NCBI RefSeq assembly: GCF_024204645.1
Contig: NZ_CP100351.1
Location: 3,622,001 to 3,686,000 of the forward strand
Origin: Desulfomicrobium sp. ZS1
GTDB lineage: Bacteria > Desulfobacterota > Desulfovibrionia > Desulfovibrionales > Desulfomicrobiaceae
Direction of reading: 5' to 3'
Length of the DNA: 64,000 bases
The notes below the pieces were generated by a model. The model had not been told where the DNA came from. It ran no database searches and saw only the letters and a program-made list of their open reading frames with translations. Below, piece after piece: positions 1 through 9,175 of the stretch. Both the position numbers and the translations under genes were made by a program. Within the stretch, counting starts at the first letter, position 1. Each line of letters begins with the position of its first letter.

Positions 1-1251
<1,251 letters not shown>

Positions 1252-1391
1252 GTGGACGCTCCTCGTGTTTGTGATGGGGAAGGCGTACTACGTTCTCTTC
1301 GGTTTGGGGAAAACAAGTGTTTACTGAGTAGAGCACATAATGGCAAACTTCAAGAAGTGAAGGGCGCAAACAATAACACCGGGAGGTAACC

Positions 1392-1751
1392 ATGCGACTG
1401 AAAAACTGGCTGCTGCTCATACTTACGGTTTTCGTCATTCAGGGTTGCGTCATTGCGCCCGCCGCGCCGCCGCAGCGCCATGGTCCGCCGGATCACGCTC
1501 CGGCCCACGGCTACCGCAACATGTACCGCTATTCCTATTATCCGGATGTCGGGGTGTACTTTGACCTGGACCGCAAGATCTATTTCTATCTGGACCGGGG
1601 ATGGCGCAGCGCGGTGGTGTTGCCGCGGGCGCTGCGGGTCCGGTTGGGCGGTCCGGTGAGCATGGAGCTCGATCTCGACAAGCCGTACTACCGCTATGAC
1701 GAGCACAGGGCCAAGTATCCGCCAAGCAAAAAGAAGAACAAGCGGTGGTGA
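1392..1751 (+). CDS. Small lipoprotein, function unknown
   Basis: A 119-residue predicted lipoprotein. A hydrophobic leader (residues 4-17) ends in a lipobox with IQGC, so Cys19 should be lipidated after cleavage by signal peptidase II. The mature part is rich in Tyr, Arg and Pro, has a conserved-looking RYSYYPDVGVYFDLDR stretch, and ends in a basic tail with KKKNKRW. GGGAGG sits 7 bases before the ATG. Proteins of this shape occur as hypothetical envelope lipoproteins in proteobacteria. I do not recognise a family with known function. Its stop overlaps the GTG start of the following pseudouridine synthase gene, so the two are likely co-transcribed. Confidence 0.8.
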   Translation: MRLKNWLLLILTVFVIQGCVIAPAAPPQRHGPPDHAPAHGYRNMYRYSYYPDVGVYFDLDRKIYFYLDRGWRSAVVLPRALRVRLGGPVSMELDLDKPYYRYDEHRAKYPPSKKKNKRW

Positions 1752-2446
1752 TCATCTCGCCCGGTTTTGAACTCATCGCGCGCGAGCCCGGATTTGTTGT
1801 CGTGCATAAAGATCCGGGTCTTGATTTTCACGATTGCGACGGCCGTCCGGGGCTGTGCAGTTTGGTCCGGGACCGGCTGGGGGCCAGGGTCTTTCCGGTC
1901 CATCGCCTGGATAAGGCCACCTCGGGGCTGCTGCTTTTGGCCAGAAACCGGGAGTGGGCCGGGGTTCTGGCCGGATTGCTCCGCGAGCGGGCTGTGCAGA
2001 AATATTACATCGCCCTGTCGGATCTCACCCCGGGCAAGAAGCAGGGGCTCGTTCAGGGCGACATGGCCCGTTCGCGGCGGGGCAGCTGGAAGCTGGCGCG
2101 GAGCATGACGCGTCCGGCCAGGACGCGCTTTTTGAGCTGGTCCGTGCGGCCGGGCCTGCGTCTTTTTGTCATGAAGCCCATGACCGGCCGCACTCATCAG
2201 CTGCGCGTGGCCATGAAGAGCCTGGGCGCGCCCATTCTGGGCGACAGCCTTTATCATCCCATTGTCCCGGATTGGCCCGACCGCATGTATCTGCACGCCC
2301 ACACCCTGCTGTTTTCCCTGGATGGGCGAGATTTTGCCTACGCCTGTCCGCCCAGAAGCGGAGACATGTTTTTGGAAGATGCGACGCAGAGCATGCTGCA
2401 GGCTCTGGGACCGTTGGATGGCCTTGCCTGGCCTGCGCAGCCCTGA
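1745..2446 (+). CDS. RluA-family pseudouridine synthase
   Basis: A 233-residue RNA uridine isomerase. The family motif HRLDKATSGLLLLA holds the catalytic Asp56, and the later GRTHQLRVAMKSLGAPILGD block is the second signature of RluA/RluC/RluD enzymes. There is no S4 domain and the protein is short, as in the single-domain TIGR01621-like members. Target RNA (rRNA or tRNA) cannot be told from the sequence. The start is a GTG that overlaps the lipoprotein stop, suggesting coupled translation. Convergent with the small gene at 2480. Confidence 0.88.
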   Translation: MVIISPGFELIAREPGFVVVHKDPGLDFHDCDGRPGLCSLVRDRLGARVFPVHRLDKATSGLLLLARNREWAGVLAGLLRERAVQKYYIALSDLTPGKKQGLVQGDMARSRRGSWKLARSMTRPARTRFLSWSVRPGLRLFVMKPMTGRTHQLRVAMKSLGAPILGDSLYHPIVPDWPDRMYLHAHTLLFSLDGRDFAYACPPRSGDMFLEDATQSMLQALGPLDGLAWPAQP

Positions 2447-2479
2447 GTTGTCGGGATAGAGGCGAGCGGGGAGAAGCGG

Positions 2480-2683
2480 TCAGGTATCGAGCAGGTTGTT
2501 GCCCTTGACGCGCATGCGGGAGTTCAGGGCGTCGATGCGTTCCTGCAGGCGCGCGCGGCGGTGTTCGTTTTTTTCACCGTAAAAGGAGCGAAGCAGGAAA
2601 TTGCGGCAATGAGACAGGGTGTGGGATTCCTGATCTATATCGACCAGCTTTCCACAGATGGCGCAGGTGCTGAACTTGGCCAT
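2480..2683 (-). CDS. Small putative zinc-binding protein
   Basis: A 67-residue protein with Cys7-x2-Cys10 near the N-terminus and His21, His25 and Cys26 further on, a pattern that could bind one zinc ion. The rest is a charged helix (about residues 28-55). GAGGGG lies 9 bases before the ATG. It starts 3 bases after the stop of the receiver-TPR gene, so the two are almost surely one transcript and may act together. No named family is recognised. A regulatory or scaffolding role is a guess from the context only. Confidence 0.7.
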   Translation of the reverse strand: MAKFSTCAICGKLVDIDQESHTLSHCRNFLLRSFYGEKNEHRRARLQERIDALNSRMRVKGNNLLDT

Positions 2684-2686
2684 GGC

Positions 2687-3739
2687 TCACACCCCTCGCG
2701 GAGGTTGAAACGGGGCGTTTGAATTGTCTTCCCAGGACACTCCGGTCAGCAGACGGTACATTTTGAGCGCTTCGAGATGTTCCGGAGACAGGGCCAAGGC
2801 GAGTTTGATGCATTCCAGGGCGTTTGCGGGCTGCGCGTCGCAAAAATAGGCCTTGGCCATGTTGTAGTGAATGTTTTCATCCTTGGGGCTAAGCTGAACG
2901 GCCTGGAAATAAGCCTGGATGGCCTGCTTGTACTGTTTTTCCTGGCGCAGCCGGATGCCCAGTGTATTGTATGGATTGGGCGCGTTGATGTCGTATTTGA
3001 CGATTTCGACGAATATTTTTTTGACCTTGGCAAAATTGTTGAGCTTTGCGTATTCATCGGCAGCTTTTTGCAGATAGTAGCGGTAGCGGTCGATGTCGTT
3101 TTTTCCCAGATAGGCCTGGGCCAGCCCTTCGTAAGCCTTGATGAAGGTCTGGTTGCGGGCCAGGGATTGGTTGAAGGCCTGGATGGCGTCGGACCATTTT
3201 TTGTCCACCAGAAACTGGCAGCCCCGGAAGAAAAGGCGGCTGGCCTGCTCGTCCTCCTGGTTGACGACGAGGGTCAGGTCGCCGATGGCGTCTTCATAGC
3301 GGCCCTGGACGATCAACGTTTCGGCCTGCTCCACGGTCTCGCGGTCGCTGTCCGGTGCGTGTTCAAGCTTTCCGGACTGGATCATGTGCTTTTCCAGGGC
3401 CGGCAGGGTGTAGGGGCGCAGAACCAGTCCGGAGCACCCGGCGGAGATGACGCCAAGCACGAACTCTTCGGCCCGCTCCGACGAGATGACCAGAATGTGC
3501 AGGTATTCCGCCTGCCGGACTTCGCGCAGGGCAGTGACAAACTCGGCGATGCTCAGATCCTCGACTTCCGTGTCGACGATGATGATCCGGGCCGGATTGA
3601 ACTTGATGAACTCCACCGCCGCCTTGCCCGAGGAAAAGCGCGCGCAGTTGCTGTATCCGAGTCTGGTCAGATTGTCCCTGGTTTCCTGAAAAAGGGAGTC
3701 CTGGCTCGTGGCCACGAAAACGAGATCCGTCATTCCCAT
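2687..3739 (-). CDS. Receiver-like domain fused to TPR repeats
   Basis: About 350 residues. Residues 1-125 have a CheY-like fold: IIIVDTEVED carries a possible phospho-acceptor Asp56, then VISS and RPYTL take the place of the usual switch Thr/Ser and Lys-Pro. The paired acidic residues normally found at the end of strand 1 are missing (VFVATSQDS), so metal-dependent phosphorylation is doubtful. Residues about 140-345 are TPR units (for example AIQAYFQAVQLSPKDENIHY), which bind other proteins. Start: ATG at 3739 has AGGA upstream; an upstream ATG at 3766 lacks a ribosome-binding site. Likely a protein-interaction output module in signalling; partner unknown. Confidence 0.82.
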   Translation of the reverse strand: MGMTDLVFVATSQDSLFQETRDNLTRLGYSNCARFSSGKAAVEFIKFNPARIIIVDTEVEDLSIAEFVTALREVRQAEYLHILVISSERAEEFVLGVISAGCSGLVLRPYTLPALEKHMIQSGKLEHAPDSDRETVEQAETLIVQGRYEDAIGDLTLVVNQEDEQASRLFFRGCQFLVDKKWSDAIQAFNQSLARNQTFIKAYEGLAQAYLGKNDIDRYRYYLQKAADEYAKLNNFAKVKKIFVEIVKYDINAPNPYNTLGIRLRQEKQYKQAIQAYFQAVQLSPKDENIHYNMAKAYFCDAQPANALECIKLALALSPEHLEALKMYRLLTGVSWEDNSNAPFQPPRGV

Positions 3740-3983
3740 GCGCTTACATATCCTGTTTTTCTGCATGTTCTTAAGTAGTGCCGAGCAATTGTCTTACGCG
3801 TTTCGTACATGGTTCACAAGGGTTCGGCCCTTCCCCCCGCGTATTGGTCCTTGACATCCCCCCAGTCCGTTACGCTACCCGGAATATGTTCGCCTGCCTT
3901 TTGATCACGCATCCATACGCAGCAGCGCCGCCGGCCTTTCGCCTGCGGATATCAACTTTCGGCCCAGGGCCGTTGGTCTTTCC

Positions 3984-5948
3984 ATGGAAATTAAGAAAAA
4001 AATCGAAATTCTCGCTCCGGCCGGTGACATAGACAGCTTTTTGGCCGCCATCGCCGCCGGAGCCGACGCCATCTACTGCGGCCTCAAAAATTTTTCCGCG
4101 CGCATGGAGGCGGAGAATTTTTCCCTGACCGAGCTCGCGGCCCTGACCGAGCTGGCTCATGCCAAGGGCATTCGCGTGCATGTGGCCATGAATAATCTGC
4201 TCAAAACCCCGGAGCTGGATCAGGCCGGGCGCCTCATCCATCGGCTGCAGACGCAGGTCGGGCCGGACGCGCTCATTGTGCAGGATCTTGGCCTGCCCGT
4301 CCTGGCCAGGCAGGCCGGGTTCACGGGCGAGCTGCATCTCTCCACCCTGGCCAACGGCGGCACCATTGCCGGACTGCCGCAGATTCTGGCCTTGGGCGTG
4401 GATCGTCTGGTGCTGCCCCGGGAATTGTCCATCGACGAGATCAAGGCCGTCGCCGGCCGCTGCCCGGAGGGCCTTGGGCTGGAAGTGTTCGTGCATGGCG
4501 CGCTCTGCTACGCGGTATCCGGCCGGTGCTACTGGTCGAGCTATCTGGGGGGCAAAAGCGGTCTGCGCGGCCGTTGCGTGCAGCCTTGCCGGCGTCAGTA
4601 CCAGCAGAAGAGCCAGAAGACGTCGTTCTTTTCCTGCGACGATCTGTCCCTGGACGTGCTGGTGCGTCCTTTGAGCGGCGTGGACAAGGTCGATTCCTGG
4701 AAGATCGAGGGCCGTAAAAAAGGGCCGCATTACGTCTATTATACGGTCACGGCCTATCGCATGCTGCGTGACGCGGGCGATGACCCGGCCCAGCGCAAGG
4801 CGGCCCTGGGGCTTTTGGACATGGCGCTGGGGCGGCCGTCCTCGCACTACAATTTTCTTGGGCACCGGCCCAGCAATCCCATCGCCGACCGGGAACAGAC
4901 CGCCTCGGGACACATGGTCGGCAAGGTCCAGGGCGGGTTCAAGGCCGCCTATGTTTCCCCGCGCGAACCGCTCAAAAGCGGAGACCTGCTGCGCATCGGC
5001 TACGAGGATCAGGCCGGGCATCAGACCGTGAAAATCCGGCGCGACATCCCCAAGGGCGGCCGCTTGGAGCTGGCCAAAGGTCAGGGGCGTCCCGCCCCTC
5101 AGGGCGCCCCGGTGTTTTTGGTGGACCGGCGGGAGCGGGAGCTGCAGGCCTTGATCGCGGACCTGAAAAAGGATCTGTCTTTCGACCGGCCGACCAAGGA
5201 GTCCACCTTTACCCCGACCCTGCCGCGAACCGTGCGGCGCAAGGGCAAGCCGCGCGAGATGGACGTCTGGCGCAGCCTGCCGGCCAGGCTCGGCAATCAG
5301 AGCGAGCAGGCGGTGTGGCTGACTCCAGGCGTGGAGCGGAACATCTCGCGCACTATTTTCGGGCGTATCTGGTGGTGGTTGCCGCCCGTGATCTGGCCGG
5401 CCGAAGAAAAAGCCTGGACCGAGTGCCTGGAGAACATGACCCGCCTCGGCGCCAGGCAGTTCGTGCTGAACGCGCCCTGGCAGGCAGGCCTCTTTGCCAA
5501 GCCCGAACGCCAGACCTTCTGGGCAGGGCCTATGTGCAACACGGCCAACCCCCTGGCTCTGGCGGAACTTGTCCGCATGGACTTTGCCGGGGCCTTTGTC
5601 AGCCCGGAGCTAGACCGCCAGGGATTCCTGGAATTGCCTGCCCTTTCGCCCTTGCCGCTGGGCATTCTGGTCAAGGGCATCCATCCCCTGTGCGTCTCGC
5701 GCATCCGCTCGGACAACCTGCGCGAGCGCGAGCCCTTCCAGAGTCCCAAGGGCGAGCAGTTTTGGACAAGAACCTACGGCGGTTTGGTGTGGACCTTCCC
5801 CAACTGGGAAATCGACTTGAGTGAAAAATGGACGGAACTGGAAAAGGCCGGATACGCCCTCCTGGCGCGTCTGCATGAACCCGTGCCCGACAAGGTATCC
5901 ATCAAGGAGCGCCAGGGACTCTGGAACTGGGATCTGAAGATGCTGTAG
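3984..5948 (+). CDS. U32-family protein (collagenase-like fold, RlhA/TrhP-type RNA hydroxylation candidate)
   Basis: A 654-residue U32 protein. The N-terminus EILAPAGDIDSFLAAIAAGADAIYCGL is the family opening. Cys175, Cys182, Cys198 and Cys202 form the Cx6Cx15Cx3C pattern known in E. coli TrhP, RlhA and UbiU/V as a 4Fe-4S site. Once called peptidases, the studied bacterial members hydroxylate RNA (tRNA U34 or 23S C2501) using prephenate. Length is close to that of RlhA, which also has an extra C-terminal domain, but orthology is not proved. No strong ribosome-binding site is seen before the ATG. A dispersed palindromic repeat follows the gene. Confidence 0.87.
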   Translation: MEIKKKIEILAPAGDIDSFLAAIAAGADAIYCGLKNFSARMEAENFSLTELAALTELAHAKGIRVHVAMNNLLKTPELDQAGRLIHRLQTQVGPDALIVQDLGLPVLARQAGFTGELHLSTLANGGTIAGLPQILALGVDRLVLPRELSIDEIKAVAGRCPEGLGLEVFVHGALCYAVSGRCYWSSYLGGKSGLRGRCVQPCRRQYQQKSQKTSFFSCDDLSLDVLVRPLSGVDKVDSWKIEGRKKGPHYVYYTVTAYRMLRDAGDDPAQRKAALGLLDMALGRPSSHYNFLGHRPSNPIADREQTASGHMVGKVQGGFKAAYVSPREPLKSGDLLRIGYEDQAGHQTVKIRRDIPKGGRLELAKGQGRPAPQGAPVFLVDRRERELQALIADLKKDLSFDRPTKESTFTPTLPRTVRRKGKPREMDVWRSLPARLGNQSEQAVWLTPGVERNISRTIFGRIWWWLPPVIWPAEEKAWTECLENMTRLGARQFVLNAPWQAGLFAKPERQTFWAGPMCNTANPLALAELVRMDFAGAFVSPELDRQGFLELPALSPLPLGILVKGIHPLCVSRIRSDNLREREPFQSPKGEQFWTRTYGGLVWTFPNWEIDLSEKWTELEKAGYALLARLHEPVPDKVSIKERQGLWNWDLKML

Positions 5949-6024
5949 TCCGCGTGGCTGCCCGTGTCGGGAAATGCAAGGTTATTCCCCCGCACAGGTG
6001 CTCGGCATGGGGCGTTGGCGGTAT

Positions 6025-6051
6025 GTCATTCCCGCGAAGGCGGGAATCCAT
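6025..6051. repeat. Dispersed palindromic repeat, copy 1
   Basis: A perfect hairpin with arms ATTCCCGC (6028-6035) and GCGGGAAT (6040-6047) around the loop GAAG, flanked by GTC and CCAT. Same family as copies at 41,619, 41,700, 41,750, 56,001 and 56,090. It stands alone in the 249-base gap between the U32 gene and the HhH gene. Confidence 0.85.
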
Positions 6052-6197
6052 TGTGTACATATATTCATACGTACAAAATCTCGAATCGAAGATTTGTGAT
6101 TATCGTTCACACGTTTTTCCATGCGCAAATAAATCAATATTGAATCTTTCACTGGACTTGTGCACTGATCCTCCGAAATTCATATGGAGGTTTAGTG

Positions 6198-6503
6198 ATG
6201 AAAAAATTGCTTCAAGTGATGCTTTGCGTGCTTCTTTTCGGCCTGTTTGCTTCCGCGCCCGCCGTTGCGCAGGATCTGATCAACATCAACACCGCGACGG
6301 CCCAAGAGTTGACGGATTTGCCAGGAATCGGGCCGGTTACTGCCGCCAAGATCGTCGAATATCGTGAGGCCAAGCCTTTCGACACGGTCGAGGAGGTTCT
6401 TGAAGTCAAGGGTATCGGCCCGGCCAAATTCGAGGCCATCAAGGACCGCATCACCGTGGGCGCGGCAGCCCCGGCGGCCCCGGCGGCCCCGGCGAAAGAA
6501 TAG
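6198..6503 (+). CDS. Secreted helix-hairpin-helix protein, ComEA-like
   Basis: A 101-residue exported protein. Residues 1-24 are a signal peptide (MKKLLQ start, hydrophobic core, AVA before the cut). The mature protein begins with INTATAQELTDLPGIGPVTA, a helix-hairpin-helix DNA-binding unit of the ComEA family, followed by a second hairpin VKGIGPAKFEAIKDRI. The tail is a run of Ala-Pro. It lacks the membrane anchor of true ComEA and resembles the short periplasmic versions found in many Gram-negatives, where they help DNA uptake. GGAGG lies 7 bases before this ATG, so I prefer it to the GTG at 6195. Followed by a strong terminator. No other competence gene is nearby. Confidence 0.9.
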   Translation: MKKLLQVMLCVLLFGLFASAPAVAQDLININTATAQELTDLPGIGPVTAAKIVEYREAKPFDTVEEVLEVKGIGPAKFEAIKDRITVGAAAPAAPAAPAKE

Positions 6504-6530
6504 ATCCGATCAGTTTGCATCCTCTTGAAA

Positions 6531-6566
6531 AGCGGTTCCCGCCCCCAGGGTTGGAGCCGCTTTTTT
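6531..6566 (+). terminator. Rho-independent terminator of the HhH gene
   Basis: Stem AGCGGTTCC / GGAGCCGCT (one G-U pair) with a 13-base loop, followed directly by a run of T. It ends the single-gene transcript of the ComEA-like protein. Confidence 0.88.
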
Positions 6567-6614
6567 GCTGCCCGCGCACTTGCATATCGTTCAAGATAGC
6601 TGTACGAAAACAAC

Positions 6615-7139
6615 ATGCTTTCGGAACTCTTCTCCTCCAAGACGCGCATTCAATTGCTGCTCAAACTTTTCCTCAATCCTGATGTGTCCTGCTATCTCAG
6701 GGAGTTGGCGACGGAGTTCGCCGTCTCGCCCAACGCCGTGAAGGAAGAGCTGGATAACCTGACCGAAGCCGGGTACCTGGAAAAGAAAAAACAGGGCCGC
6801 TCTCTTTTCTTCCGCGCCAACACAAATCACCCGATTTTTCCCGAGCTGCACTCCATCGTCAAAAAAAGCCTCGGCATCGACCGGGTGGTCGAAGACGTCC
6901 GCCGCGACCTGGGCGATGTGCACGCGGTCTACATCCTGGACGACTACGCCCTGGGCAAGGATTCCGGGCTCATCGACCTTCTGATCGTCGGCGAGGTCAA
7001 ATCGGACAGGCTGCGGGAATACGTGCGCCTCACCGAAGAAAAAATCCGGCGCAAGCTGCGGGTCATGGTGATCGGGGTGGAGGAGTTCGAGGCTTCGAAA
7101 CAGACTTTTTTGCAGCGGCCGCATTGGAAGGTGGTGTAG
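6615..7139 (+). CDS. Winged-helix regulator with degenerate nucleotidyltransferase domain
   Basis: 174 residues. Residues 1-75 form an ArsR/MarR-type winged helix (SCYLRELATEFAVSPNAVKEELDNL as recognition region). Residues about 90-174 resemble an MNT nucleotidyltransferase: the block ILDDYALGKDSGLIDLLIVGEV lines up with GSx10DxD but has lost the GS pair and the first Asp, so it should be catalytically dead. The gene ends 3 bases before mntA, so it is likely the first gene of the mntA-hepT operon, possibly its autoregulator. Related wHTH-MNT proteins are common near glycan loci of delta-proteobacteria, so a role in controlling the downstream glycan genes is the other option. Confidence 0.75.
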   Translation: MLSELFSSKTRIQLLLKLFLNPDVSCYLRELATEFAVSPNAVKEELDNLTEAGYLEKKKQGRSLFFRANTNHPIFPELHSIVKKSLGIDRVVEDVRRDLGDVHAVYILDDYALGKDSGLIDLLIVGEVKSDRLREYVRLTEEKIRRKLRVMVIGVEEFEASKQTFLQRPHWKVV

Positions 7140-7142
7140 AGG

Positions 7143-7538
7143 ATGAATGGCCAGGATGGAAATTTGTTTCAAACCTTGAAGCGCATCGAATCCTTCGCCG
7201 TAGGGCACTTCATGATCGATGCCATGTATCTCTACGGCTCCCGGGCCAGGGGCGCGGCTCGTTCGGACAGTGATTGGGATGTCGGGGTCCTGTTTTCCGA
7301 GTATCTCGCAGACCCTGTCGAAAGAGCCCTGCGTCCGCAAGAGTTGGAGGCACTGTTGGAGCGCGAATTGGGCATGTACGGCCTCATTTCCGTCGTGGAT
7401 GTGGAGAACGTGCCGCCTCCTCTGCAATGGAACATCATAAGCGGCCGCAGATTTTTTGACCGGGGAGTCCCGAGGGTGCGCAGAGTCGAAGCGGCGATCA
7501 CCTCCTGCATCGAAAAGGATTACAGCCATGCGCGATGA
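7143..7538 (+). CDS. mntA: MntA-like antitoxin, minimal nucleotidyltransferase
   Basis: 131 residues with an intact GSx10DxD active site: Gly32-Ser33 in YLYGSRARG and Asp44/Asp46 in SDSDWDVGV. In studied MNT-HEPN pairs the MntA enzyme adds AMP to a tyrosine of the HEPN toxin and so blocks it. The ATG lies 3 bases after the previous stop. The 3' end overlaps hepT by 11 bases, typical of this module. This assignment rests on motif and on gene pairing. Confidence 0.88.
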   Translation: MNGQDGNLFQTLKRIESFAVGHFMIDAMYLYGSRARGAARSDSDWDVGVLFSEYLADPVERALRPQELEALLERELGMYGLISVVDVENVPPPLQWNIISGRRFFDRGVPRVRRVEAAITSCIEKDYSHAR

Positions 7539-7962
7539 ATTGTACGAACACGAACTGCTTGGCAACGCCCGGCGGATGACACGGATTCTCGATGGCTTCC
7601 AGGATTCGTCGGAATCGTTTTCGGAAACGGACAGCTTGGCGATTCAGCGGGCACTGCAGATTCTTGTAGAATCGGTCATCGGCATGTCGCGGTATGTGGC
7701 TGAGACGGCTCTCGGGGTCCGTGTGGCGAAGAGCCGGGAGAGCCTGGATGAATTGCGGCGCATGGGCGTGCTGGATCATGAAGCCCACTCTCGGTTGCTC
7801 AGGATCGTGGGTTTTCGGAATATCTTGGTACACGATTATCTCAACATCGATGACGCGGTGGTGAGCGCCATTGTGCGCAAGCGGGAGTACGCTTTTCTTT
7901 TGGATGTCTTGTCGATGCTGTCAGCGTATCTGGATTCAATGGATGATCCGGCGAATTTATGA
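7528..7962 (+). CDS. hepT: HepT-like toxin, HEPN RNase
   Basis: 144 residues, mostly helical. Arg97-x4-His102-x-Tyr104 in FRNILVHDY is the Rx4-6HxY motif of HEPN ribonucleases; Tyr104 is the residue that partner MntA enzymes AMPylate. The ATG at 7528 lies inside the end of mntA; earlier in-frame starts would run far into mntA and add no family sequence. Expected to cut RNA when not modified. The gene ends 87 bases before gmd, so the module sits right at the left edge of the glycan locus. Confidence 0.88.
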   Translation: MRDELYEHELLGNARRMTRILDGFQDSSESFSETDSLAIQRALQILVESVIGMSRYVAETALGVRVAKSRESLDELRRMGVLDHEAHSRLLRIVGFRNILVHDYLNIDDAVVSAIVRKREYAFLLDVLSMLSAYLDSMDDPANL

Positions 7963-8049
7963 TTTGATTTGTGACGCAGGTGGAGAACCAACGGCAACTG
8001 CTCAACATTTACGGTTTTCGTAACCTGAGGTCAAAACAAGGTAAGAGAT

Positions 8050-9168
8050 ATGCATGAAAATGGATTGACTCGGAAGAACGCACCCAAGAAAGCCCTCATA
8101 ACCGGCATCACGGGTCAGGACGGGGCCTATCTGGCCGAGTTTCTGCTGGCCAAGGGGTATGAGGTGCATGGCATCAAGCGCCGGGCTTCGCTCTTCAACA
8201 CGGATCGTGTGGATCATCTTTACCAGGATCCGCACGAGCAGGGCCGCAGGTTTTTTCTGCACTACGGCGACCTGACCGACGCGTCCAACCTGATCCGCAT
8301 TATCCAGCAGGTCCGCCCTGACGAGGTTTACAACCTTGCCGCCCAGTCCCATGTGCAGGTTTCGTTTGAGACGCCTGAATATACGGCCAATGTGGACGGG
8401 CTGGGCACGCTGCGCATGCTGGAGGCCATCCGTATCCTGGGGCTTGAGAAGACGACGCGCTTTTATCAGGCGTCCACATCCGAACTGTACGGCCTGGTGC
8501 AGGAAGTTCCCCAGACGGAGAAGACGCCCTTCTACCCGCGCTCGCCCTACGCCTGCGCCAAGCTCTACGCCTACTGGATCACGGTCAACTACCGCGAAGC
8601 GTACGGCATGTACGCTTGTAACGGCATCCTCTTCAACCACGAGTCGCCCCTGCGCGGCGAGACCTTCGTCACCCGCAAGATCACACGCGCCATGGCCCGG
8701 ATTTACCTCGGCCTGCAGGACTGCCTGTTCCTGGGCAACCTGAACGCCCTGCGCGACTGGGGCCACGCCAAGGACTACGTGGAGATGCAGTGGCTGATGC
8801 TGCAGCAGGACGGCCCGGATGACTACGTGATCGCCACGGGCGAGCAGCACTCCGTGCGCGACTTCGTGCAGGCCGCAGCCCGTGAGCTGGGCATGACCAT
8901 CGAATTTTCCGGCGAAGGCGTGGACGAGAAGGGCGTCAACCCGGCCAACGGCAAGACCGTGGTGGCTGTGGACCCGCGCTACTTCCGCCCCACCGAGGTG
9001 GAGACCCTGCTTGGCGACCCGTCCAAGGGAAAAGCGAAGCTCGGCTGGAAGCCGAAGATCACCTTCCGGGAACTGGTCGCTGAAATGGTGCGTGCGGATC
9101 TGGAAGAGGCGAAGAAGGAAGAGCTGTGCGTGCGTGCGGGGTTTAACGTCAATACGCCGCAGGAGTGA
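8050..9168 (+). CDS. gmd: GDP-mannose 4,6-dehydratase
   Basis: 372 residues. Converts GDP-D-mannose to GDP-4-keto-6-deoxy-D-mannose, the first step to GDP-L-fucose, GDP-rhamnose or GDP-perosamine. The Rossmann motif [15 protein letters not shown] opens the protein; [12 protein letters not shown] contains the YxxxK pair of short-chain dehydrogenases; [18 protein letters not shown] is a Gmd signature. Length matches E. coli Gmd. It is followed by fcl after 7 bases, so the product is GDP-L-fucose. GC content is high, unlike the block that starts at about 10.3 kb. Confidence 0.96.
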   Translation: MHENGLTRKNAPKKALITGITGQDGAYLAEFLLAKGYEVHGIKRRASLFNTDRVDHLYQDPHEQGRRFFLHYGDLTDASNLIRIIQQVRPDEVYNLAAQSHVQVSFETPEYTANVDGLGTLRMLEAIRILGLEKTTRFYQASTSELYGLVQEVPQTEKTPFYPRSPYACAKLYAYWITVNYREAYGMYACNGILFNHESPLRGETFVTRKITRAMARIYLGLQDCLFLGNLNALRDWGHAKDYVEMQWLMLQQDGPDDYVIATGEQHSVRDFVQAAARELGMTIEFSGEGVDEKGVNPANGKTVVAVDPRYFRPTEVETLLGDPSKGKAKLGWKPKITFRELVAEMVRADLEEAKKEELCVRAGFNVNTPQE

Positions 9169-9175
9169 CGGTGGC

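Noticed and set aside
9011-9175. Longer start for fcl inside gmd
   Set aside because: The added residues overlap gmd in another phase and have no similarity to the family; ATG 9,176 has AGGAG at the right distance.
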